Source of the DNA: Desulfobacca acetoxidans | GTDB taxonomy: Bacteria; Desulfobacterota; Desulfobaccia; Desulfobaccales; 0-14-0-80-60-11 | Direction of reading: 5' to 3' | Assembly: GCA_020723225.1 (NCBI GenBank) | Contig: DYJG01000145.1 | Location: 1-6,644, forward strand | DNA: 6,644 bases | In this document: in pieces, positions 1-5,320 of the stretch | Numbering within the stretch: position 1 is the first letter of the stretch | Layout of the letters: every line of letters begins with the position of its first letter | Made by a program: the position numbers and the translations under genes | The notes under the pieces: model-generated | What the model saw: the letters and a program-made list of their open reading frames with translations, nothing else | Told to the model about the DNA's origin: nothing | Databases searched by the model: none

Positions 1-317
1 AAGGTCCAGCCGCCCACCTGTTTCAACCCATAAGCCGCGTTCTGCACACTACGGGAAGGGAGATTAAAGGGCAGGGAGACGACAAACACCCCGGCCGCGG
101 CAGTAGTGGCGATCAACCCCAGGGGACGCCCCACCAGCAGGTCGGCTGCTATTCTCACTGAATTGGGTTTGCTGTGGTCGGGAACCGCCCACCCGCGCTC
201 AGCCTTTTCCAGGCTATAGGCCTTGCTGATGCTATAGGGCTCCTTGGCGGCGGCAAAGCTCACCCAGATTCCCACCAGCATGATGCTCAAGATTACCGCT
301 AATATTGGCCGGGTCAT
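1..317 (-). CDS. Small exported or membrane protein, unknown function (3' end outside window)
   Basis: I do not recognise a named function. About 105 residues are visible before the frame leaves the left edge. The start is the ATG at 317-315, preceded by a perfect AGGAGG seven bases upstream; an in-frame ATG at 353-351 would add 12 residues but has a poorer site. Residues 5-24 form a hydrophobic stretch ending in AAA before Lys25, which looks like a signal peptide with an AXA cleavage site. A second hydrophobic stretch (about 66-84) follows the motif GRPLG and ends in VSLPFNLPS. This pattern (signal sequence, short polar part, RPLG, hydrophobic segment, SLPF) resembles small uncharacterised proteins I recall from deltaproteobacterial genomes; that likeness is from memory. 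It lies 81 bases after gspD with no obvious terminator, so it may be co-transcribed with the secretion genes. Real gene likely; role unknown. Confidence 0.72.
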   Translation of the reverse strand, partial: MTRPILAVILSIMLVGIWVSFAAAKEPYSISKAYSLEKAERGWAVPDHSKPNSVRIAADLLVGRPLGLIATTAAAGVFVVSLPFNLPSRSVQNAAYGLKQVGGWT

Positions 318-324
318 CGCGGTC

Positions 325-330
325 CCTCCT
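325..330 (-). promoter_or_regulatory. Strong ribosome binding site (AGGAGG)
   Basis: On the minus strand a perfect AGGAGG sits seven bases before the ATG at 317. It decides the start of the small exported protein over the in-frame ATG at 353. It is the best Shine-Dalgarno sequence in the window; the secretion genes rely on weaker sites or translational coupling. This suggests that the small protein is translated independently of gspD. Confidence 0.75.
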
Positions 331-398
331 TGCTTTTCCCAGGCATGGGCCATCAATCCTTTATTTCGGATACCATACCCGGCTTCTTAAATCAAATT

Positions 399-2816
399 TT
401 AATAAGGGCTATGGAACGGCTCCGCCGGCTTCGGAGTTTCCCGGCGCAAAGGCGGCGGCTCCTCCAGTCCCACCTTTTCCTTCATGTCGTGAGTGATCTT
501 GGCCCCTTCCTGCAAATTAGTAATTATATGGGGAGTAATCAAGACCAGGAGTTCGGTTTTTGCCTTACTGACCCTATCGGACCCGAACAAGGGACCCAGG
601 ACCGGCATTTTCCTCAGGCCGGGGATTCCGGCCTGGGTGATGGTCTTATCCTCCCGAATGAGTCCCCCCAGGACCACGGTTTGGTTGTCTCCGGTGATCA
701 AAGAAGTCTTGGCCTGGCGCACCGTGAAGGTGGGAGTGCCGCTCACCCCGGTGCTGGTGCCCTTGGCGTCGCTCACCTCCTGGGCGATCTCCAGGGTTAC
801 CATGCCGTTGGCGTTGATCTGGGGTTTCACCGAGAGAATGATGCCGGTGTTGCGGTACTGCACCGTGGAGGTTTGGAAGGAGGTGGTCTGGCTCACCAGG
901 GGAATCGACTGGGAGGTGAGAATGGGCACTTCCTCGCCGATCATGATGGTAGCCTCCTGGTTGTTGGCGGCCATGATGTGGGGAGACGCCAGGATGTTCA
1001 CCTTGCCCTGGGAAGCCAGGAGATTGATGAGGGTCCTGATTTTGTTCAGGGTGTCGGTGGCCACAAAGGTGAAGCCGCTGGCCGTGGTGAACGCGGCCGA
1101 AGCCGGGCCGGAGATGCTCACCCCGGTAAAGGTCGCGGGCGCGGTGGCGCTGGGGGTGGCGGTGGTGCCGCCGGTGGTGCCGGTGGAGGTGCCCGCGGGC
1201 GCGGCGGTGCCCCCCAAAAGAAACTCGATGCCGTATGCGAGATCGTCCGTGAGGCGGACCTCGGCCACCAGCACTTCATTCAGCACCTGCCGGGGCATGA
1301 TATCCAGGCTTTTCAGCAGCCGGGAGATGATCCGCCATTCGTGGGGCGGGGCCACGATCACCAGGAGGTTGTTCTCTTCATCGGGGATGATGCGCACCCC
1401 TTCCTTCGGAGCCTGCCCGGGCTGCGCCCCTGCGCCGGGCACGGCCCGTTCCTTCAACGGCTCGGCCGAGGGTTCCTTGCCCAAACCTAAACCGGGTTGA
1501 GACCCCAAGCCTCCGGTCCCGCTGGTTCCCATTCTGCCGGAGCCCATACCCGTGCCCGTGGTCCGTTGGGTGCCCAAACCGCCCATACCGCCTTCACCCG
1601 CGCCGCCCATGCCTCCGGGGCCGCCGAAGGGGGAAGTCCCCAGGCCCCTGGCCCCGGTTTCCGGCTTTTTCTCCTTAATGGTAGGGGCCGTGGCCTGGCC
1701 GCCGTAGGCCTGGGTCAAAAGATCGGCCAGGTTCTTGGCCTTATAATTCTCCACGTGGTAGACATGGATGTTGGCCAGCATATCGGTGCGCAGGTCCAGT
1801 TGCTTGACCCAGTAACGGGCCCGCTCCATCAACGGCCCGGAGTTGGCCAGGATCATCACCGAATTGATCCGTTGCACCGGCAGGAAGCTGACCCCGAATT
1901 TTCCTTTTTGGGCCAGGGCGCCGTAAGCCGAAAAGATCACTTCCAGTTCGTTGATGATTTCGTTGGGGTCGGTATTTTCCACCTTAATCACCCGCACCAT
2001 GGTTTGGGCCAGGGACTTGGTGTCGATCATATGGATCAATTGCAGCAGCTTTTCCAGGTTGGCGGGGTGGTCGACGATGATCAGGGAATTGTGAGCCCCT
2101 TCGTTGATGTTGCCGCCCGGGGACAACAGGGGTTTCAGCACCGCCACCAGGTCTTTGGCAATGGTCTGCTCCGGGAAGACCACCTGGGCGGTCATGCCCA
2201 CGGGGGTTTCATCCCGGCGCAACACCGGCATGGACTGTTGGGCGGATTTTTCCAGGGGCACGATCTGGTATTGAGTGCCAACCTTGACCATGGTGGCGTT
2301 GTTGACCAGGAGAATGGTCTCCATAATCCCCAGGATTTCGGTTTCCGTCAGTTTCCCTGTGGCCCGTACGTTGGCGGTGCCCTTGACCCGGGGATCGATG
2401 GTGTAATTGATGCCCAGGGTATCCCCCAAAACCCGGACGGCTTCCACCAGATCCGCATTTTTCAGGTTGAGGTCCAAGGGGTAGACCTTTTCCCCTTCCT
2501 TGGGTTTCCGCTTGGCAGTGGAGACTTTTTTAATGGCCGCGGCGTATTGGTCGGTGCCGAAATCGTCCAGCCCGGCCTCCTTGCGGGCCTTCTCCACTTT
2601 TTCCCGGATAGACTCCTTGGACGTCGGTTTCGGCGCAGGAGGCTGGCTCACCCGCACCGGCACCTGGGGGGGAGGGGGAGGCGGAGTGGGGGTGGAAACC
2701 GTGGTGGGGGCCGCGCAACCCGACAGGCCCACGGTCAGAAGCAAAATGAGCAGGCGTGTCAGGCCGTTATTGCCGCCCGGCCGGCCAATCCATCCTTTGA
2801 TCGCACGTTTGATCAT
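399..2816 (-). CDS. gspD: Type II secretion system secretin GspD, lipoprotein type
   Basis: Outer-membrane secretin, the multimeric channel through which folded exoproteins leave the cell. From the ATG at 2816 it has 805 residues, long for GspD. A hydrophobic segment (19-33) ends in a lipobox, LSGC, with Cys34; +2 is Ala, so Lol sorting to the outer membrane is expected. A Pro-rich linker (about 41-65) follows. Domains: N0 about 111-190, N1 208-268, N2 273-343, N3 from 349, interrupted by a Gly/Met-rich insert (388-470) and resuming at GVRIIPDEENNLLVI. The secretin core (512-765) carries the gate motif EEVPILTSQ, the stretch VVLGGLIRED, the signature IPGLRKMPVLGPLF and the terminal strand LLVLITPHII. 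A charged, Pro-rich tail ends the protein. The start is uncertain: in-frame TTG (2825) and GTG (2822) lie upstream, and AGAGG at 2832-2828 suits GTG best; all keep the lipobox. gspC ends just upstream. PilQ is the alternative, but the gspJ/gspK context favours GspD. Confidence 0.95.
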   Translation of the reverse strand: MIKRAIKGWIGRPGGNNGLTRLLILLLTVGLSGCAAPTTVSTPTPPPPPPQVPVRVSQPPAPKPTSKESIREKVEKARKEAGLDDFGTDQYAAAIKKVSTAKRKPKEGEKVYPLDLNLKNADLVEAVRVLGDTLGINYTIDPRVKGTANVRATGKLTETEILGIMETILLVNNATMVKVGTQYQIVPLEKSAQQSMPVLRRDETPVGMTAQVVFPEQTIAKDLVAVLKPLLSPGGNINEGAHNSLIIVDHPANLEKLLQLIHMIDTKSLAQTMVRVIKVENTDPNEIINELEVIFSAYGALAQKGKFGVSFLPVQRINSVMILANSGPLMERARYWVKQLDLRTDMLANIHVYHVENYKAKNLADLLTQAYGGQATAPTIKEKKPETGARGLGTSPFGGPGGMGGAGEGGMGGLGTQRTTGTGMGSGRMGTSGTGGLGSQPGLGLGKEPSAEPLKERAVPGAGAQPGQAPKEGVRIIPDEENNLLVIVAPPHEWRIISRLLKSLDIMPRQVLNEVLVAEVRLTDDLAYGIEFLLGGTAAPAGTSTGTTGGTTATPSATAPATFTGVSISGPASAAFTTASGFTFVATDTLNKIRTLINLLASQGKVNILASPHIMAANNQEATIMIGEEVPILTSQSIPLVSQTTSFQTSTVQYRNTGIILSVKPQINANGMVTLEIAQEVSDAKGTSTGVSGTPTFTVRQAKTSLITGDNQTVVLGGLIREDKTITQAGIPGLRKMPVLGPLFGSDRVSKAKTELLVLITPHIITNLQEGAKITHDMKEKVGLEEPPPLRRETPKPAEPFHSPY
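1125..1211 (-). other. Thr/Gly/Ala-rich loop within the GspD secretin core
   Basis: Residues about 536-564 of GspD consist almost only of Thr, Gly, Ala, Ser and Pro, placed between the first core strand (LAYGIEFLLGG) and the segment leading to the transmembrane hairpins. In characterised secretins this interval carries a loop of variable length near the periplasmic or cap gate. Here it looks disordered. Its location relative to the gates is inferred by order of motifs, not by a structure. Confidence 0.5.
1404..1655 (-). other. Gly/Met-rich low-complexity insert in the GspD N3 domain
   Basis: Codons for GspD residues about 388-471. The first 60 of these residues contain 27 glycines, four methionines and a single aromatic residue, with imperfect GGM and GTG-type repeats. 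A Pro/Ala/Glu/Lys-rich stretch follows, up to the point where the N3 fold resumes at GVRIIPDEE. Many GspD proteins have a short flexible loop at this point of N3; this one is much longer. It is in frame and has no stop, so it is part of the protein, not an assembly fault. Confidence 0.7.
2666..2695 (+). other. G-rich tract with potential G-quadruplex or slippage site
   Basis: The plus strand carries a run of seven G (2666-2672), then A, then five G (2674-2678), GGCGG, and five G again (2688-2692). On the coding strand these are C runs that encode the proline linker directly after the GspD lipid-attachment cysteine. Four G-tracts are available for a quadruplex on the template strand, although one loop is about nine bases, longer than in canonical models. 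The C7 homopolymer could also slip during replication and shift the gspD frame. Both effects are predictions from sequence. Confidence 0.4.
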
Positions 2817-2830
2817 CGACACCAAGGCCT

Positions 2831-3313
2831 CTATTCAGGGAAGTTTAAGGTTTTCTTGCCTTCTTTGCCAAGGAAAACTACCGCCTCATTGGAAATCTCC
2901 ACCACTTTATACCCTTCCCATTCCTCCCCCTGGCGCACCACCTGCACACTGGGCGAGGCCTGCTTGCCCCGGACGGCCTTTTCGCTGATCAGGGCCGCCC
3001 GGTCTTCGCCGATGATAATGGTGCCCAAAAGCGTCCGGCCTTCCAGGCTGCCCTGGGTCTTGGCGGCCTGGACGGTGGGATCAGGACCGGTCCGGTCCTG
3101 GCTGAAAAGATTTTTCGAGGAGACCACGGAATAGGCTTTCAAGGGCTGGGTATCCCTTAAGGGGGTAACCTTGGGCACTTCCGGCCCTTTCCGGGAGGGG
3201 GAGGCCCCGGGCGCCAGATCGTCACCGAACCACACCTGGAAGATCCCCACCAGGAGCAGGCCGATACCCGCCAGCAACGCCAGTTGCCAATAGAAGCTGC
3301 GACGCCAAATCAA
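2831..3313 (-). CDS. gspC: Short GspC-like (PilP-like) inner-membrane connector of the T2SS
   Basis: Inner-membrane protein that links the assembly platform to the secretin; in known systems the GspC homology-region (HR) domain binds secretin N0. The 160 residues comprise a short basic N-terminus (WRR), one transmembrane helix (about 8-28), a Pro-rich periplasmic linker (34-57), the typical pre-HR motif YSVVSSKNLF (61-70), and an HR domain (about 91-157) seen in LLGTIIIGEDRAALI, then GYKVVEISNEAVVFL and KKTLNF. It ends there, so the PDZ or coiled-coil domain of classical GspC (about 270-300 residues) is absent, giving a PilP-sized protein. The start is a TTG whose bases overlap the gspM stop (TTGA), with GGGAG seven bases upstream, which supports coupled translation. 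gspD follows within 14 bases. PilP is an alternative name; the HR motif and the operon support GspC. Confidence 0.85.
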   Translation of the reverse strand: MIWRRSFYWQLALLAGIGLLLVGIFQVWFGDDLAPGASPSRKGPEVPKVTPLRDTQPLKAYSVVSSKNLFSQDRTGPDPTVQAAKTQGSLEGRTLLGTIIIGEDRAALISEKAVRGKQASPSVQVVRQGEEWEGYKVVEISNEAVVFLGKEGKKTLNFPE

Positions 3314-3951
3314 GCGCTGGCTCCCTTTTTCTTGATCAGACCCGTCACCACCAGATTCACCTGGAGCGTCTGGGTCTGATCCCTTTGAGTGGCCATCCAG
3401 CGGGGAGCGTTAATCTCCATTTCCGGGATAAACAACAACTTTTTGTGATGTTCCAGGTGATAAAGAACGGTAAGCAACTGGGCCACGTTTCCCGACAGTT
3501 GCACCTGCACCGGCACTTCCTGGTAAGAGCCGGCGTCCCGGGCTTGCAGCACCTTGGTGCTGGTCATCTGCACCCCATGGGCTCCGGTGATGTTTTTCAA
3601 GATTTCCTGGAGGTCCGCGGAGGCCACCCCGGGATTATCCCCGGCCAAAAATTGCCCCTCCATCTGCCCCACCGTGGTCTTTAGGGCCTGGAGGGCCTGG
3701 GCCACCTTGCCTTTGCTGTCCCGCAGGGCCTGGTAGCGCACCAGGAGTTGGCGCTTGCGCTCCAGGTCCTGGTCCCAACTGCTCTGCAAGGCCACCAGGG
3801 GGTAGACCAGGGCAAAGTAGAAGACCAGGAGCAGTAAGAACCCTGCTCCCAACCAGACGAGACGCTGTTGCCGAGGGGTCAGCCCCTCAGGGAGCCAGTT
3901 CAGGTCCTTTAATTTCTGCTTTAATTTTAAAATGCTCGAGCTTATTGGCAT
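3310..3951 (-). CDS. gspM: Type II secretion system protein GspM (PilO-like)
   Basis: Bitopic assembly-platform protein that pairs with GspL in the inner membrane and periplasm. It has 213 residues. An amphipathic, Lys-rich cytoplasmic N-terminus contains LTPRQQRL, matching the usual charged stretch before the helix. One transmembrane segment follows at 31-53, then a periplasmic coiled coil (about 57-103), then a ferredoxin-like domain (about 108-205) with typical strands such as VPVQVQLSGNVAQLL and LLFIPEMEI. Length and layout match the PilO/GspM superfamily (the T2SSM type nearer to PilO). The ATG at 3951 lies 65 bases inside gspL with no evident Shine-Dalgarno sequence, so translation is probably coupled to gspL. 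No later ATG exists before the transmembrane helix, so this start is preferred despite the long overlap. The stop overlaps the gspC start by four bases. Confidence 0.88.
   Translation of the reverse strand: MPISSSILKLKQKLKDLNWLPEGLTPRQQRLVWLGAGFLLLLVFYFALVYPLVALQSSWDQDLERKRQLLVRYQALRDSKGKVAQALQALKTTVGQMEGQFLAGDNPGVASADLQEILKNITGAHGVQMTSTKVLQARDAGSYQEVPVQVQLSGNVAQLLTVLYHLEHHKKLLFIPEMEINAPRWMATQRDQTQTLQVNLVVTGLIKKKGASA
3321..3325 (-). promoter_or_regulatory. Ribosome binding site supporting the TTG start of gspC
   Basis: GGGAG on the minus strand lies seven bases before the TTG at 3313-3311, inside the 3' end of gspM. No ATG is suitably placed: the next residues already enter the transmembrane helix. 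The Shine-Dalgarno sequence and the TTGA stop/start overlap together make the TTG the best start. Confidence 0.65.
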
Positions 3952-5311
3952 CGGTCACAATGGGGGAGGCGAATTCGGTTTTGGTGAGCCAGCCGGATTT
4001 CTCCAGCAAAGGAATTAAATCCGCGGCGGACCTGGACATGCCTCCCATCTCCAGGTTTTGCTGACTGACTCTTAAGTTAAAAAGCCAGGTATGCTCCGGA
4101 ATCAATTGGGTCAGGTCCTTCAGGACCTTGAGTTTGTTGGGCGTCTGCTCCAGGCGGCGGAGGTTCTGCATCTGCTTGGCCAGGGCCCGGGCCTCCTCCA
4201 GTTGCTTTTCCACCTGGCGGACGTCCGGGGTGACTTTGGCCAATTCCTGATCCACCTGGTAAAGCTGGACCCGCTTGTGCACCACCAGGCTCCCCACCCA
4301 GAGAACCGCCAGGGCCACCAGCACCAACAGCAGCCACTTGTTCAGGGAAAAACCGGTGGACCCGGCCGCGGCCCGCTCCTCCGGCGGCAGCAGATTGATC
4401 CCCACCGGCACTTTTCCCAGACCCCGGAGCGCGGCTCCCACCGCGGGCAGGGCCGCGGCTTCCAGGTCCTTTTCCGCCGGCAGGCCCTGAATGGTGAAAC
4501 CGCCAGGGCTGACGACCGCCAGATTCTCCTGCCGGGCCAGGGCGGTGATCTCCGGCGCGGCCGCCATCGGCCCGTAAAGACCCAAAGCCTGGGGCGGGCT
4601 GCCGGCTTCTTGCAGGCGCCGTAGTTCCGCGGCTAAAGCCTCACCGGCGCGCTGCCCCGGCTTGGGCCGCAAGAGCTTGGAAAAACCCAGGGTCCGGCCC
4701 CGGATATGGGTCAGCTCGACCCCTCCCTGCTCCTCCTGGAGGAGCAGCCAGGAAGCCGGCAATTTCCCGCCCAAGAGGCTGAAGGCATTGGCCGCGGCCG
4801 CGGGTCCCGCATCCAGGGAGTTGGGCCTTAAACCCACCCGGGTGAGGAGTTCCAGGCATTCCTCCACCGGTTCCCGGAGCAGGGCCAGCAACATCAAATG
4901 AATGCCGGTTTCCGTTTCCCTGATGACCTGAAAACCATAATATAAGCGCTCCGCCGGAATCGGTAAGAAGCGGTCCAGCTCATAACCCACCACCTGGGCC
5001 AGGTTTTCCGCGGCCGCCAGCGGCAGCTCCGCCTCCCGGAAAAAGCCCAGGTCCCGGCTCACCGCCAGGTTCACCGGGCTGTTTGCCAGGCCCCGGGAAG
5101 ATACGATCTCCTGCAGGCGGGCTTCCAGGGCGTCGAGATTCTTGGTTTCCCGGGGCAGGCGTTCCAGATGGGCCGCCTGCATACCCGCGAAACCTTTCCG
5201 CACCTGGACCAGGGTCAGCCCGCCGGGTTCCAGGTACACCCCCAGGCTGCCGCCTTCGGTCAACAGGGTGGAGGAGATGGTCTCCCACAAATTAATGCGT
5301 TTTAAGTTCAT
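3887..5311 (-). CDS. gspL: Type II secretion system protein GspL, PilM-PilN fusion type
   Basis: Inner-membrane platform protein that, in known systems, ties the cytoplasmic ATPase GspE to the periplasmic GspM/GspC parts. It has 474 residues. The cytoplasmic part (about 20-300) resembles the actin-like fold of PilM, with recognisable FREAELPL, a GYELDRFLPIP segment (PilM proteins have a similar one) and a LREPVEECLELLTRVGL stretch. The nucleotide phosphate loop is degenerate: VYLEPGGLTLVQV replaces the usual DIGSSS pattern, so ATP binding is doubtful. At 305-313 comes INLLPPEER, the N-terminal motif of free PilN, then a transmembrane helix (325-345), a coiled coil (about 349-389) and a ferredoxin-like PilN domain (about 395-470) containing LTQLIPEHTWL. 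The ATG at 5311 follows the gspK stop by nine bases, with only a weak upstream GAAG. The 3' end overlaps gspM by 65 bases. Confidence 0.92.
   Translation of the reverse strand: MNLKRINLWETISSTLLTEGGSLGVYLEPGGLTLVQVRKGFAGMQAAHLERLPRETKNLDALEARLQEIVSSRGLANSPVNLAVSRDLGFFREAELPLAAAENLAQVVGYELDRFLPIPAERLYYGFQVIRETETGIHLMLLALLREPVEECLELLTRVGLRPNSLDAGPAAAANAFSLLGGKLPASWLLLQEEQGGVELTHIRGRTLGFSKLLRPKPGQRAGEALAAELRRLQEAGSPPQALGLYGPMAAAPEITALARQENLAVVSPGGFTIQGLPAEKDLEAAALPAVGAALRGLGKVPVGINLLPPEERAAAGSTGFSLNKWLLLVLVALAVLWVGSLVVHKRVQLYQVDQELAKVTPDVRQVEKQLEEARALAKQMQNLRRLEQTPNKLKVLKDLTQLIPEHTWLFNLRVSQQNLEMGGMSRSAADLIPLLEKSGWLTKTEFASPIVTDANKLEHFKIKAEIKGPELAP
3907..3927 (-). repeat. Nine-base direct repeat with 12-base period in the gspL/gspM overlap
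   Basis: CTTTAATTT (plus-strand reading) occurs at 3907-3915 and again at 3919-3927, making an AT-rich patch in otherwise GC-rich DNA. Because the period is 12 bases, both overlapping frames show a four-residue repeat: KIKA/EIKG at the end of GspL and KLKQ/KLKD near the start of GspM. It may be a small tandem duplication that lengthened both ends, or simple Lys-codon convergence. Confidence 0.5.
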
Positions 5312-5320
5312 ACCCGTTCT

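Noticed and set aside
318..398. Possible terminator or promoter between gspD and the small exported gene
   Set aside because: Only four-base-pair stems (for example CCCA-TGCC-TGGG and ATCC-GAAATAAA-GGAT) without a U-tract are present, and no convincing -35/-10 pair was found.
330..1490. Long open frame on the plus strand opposite gspD (386 residues)
   Set aside because: It is antisense to the conserved secretin core and GC-rich codons leave few stops. The translation is a His/Gly/Arg-rich sequence without recognisable domains, so it is a shadow of gspD.
1497..3134. 545-residue plus-strand open frame opposite gspD and gspC
   Set aside because: It crosses the junction of two well-supported minus-strand genes, is extremely rich in Gly, His and Gln, and shows no motif. 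It is a by-product of codon bias.
4785..4806. GCCGCGGCCGCGG palindrome-like stretch as a regulatory site
   Set aside because: It encodes a poly-alanine run (PAAAANAF) within gspL and is explained by GC-rich alanine codons.
399..5311. Type IV pilus pilMNOPQ locus instead of a T2SS
   Set aside because: The adjoining gspK with DEAGKINLN and VNLNAAP motifs, the gspJ end, the fused PilM-PilN protein and the GspC-type motif YSVVSSKNLF point to a T2SS. The pilus likeness is reported as a finding.
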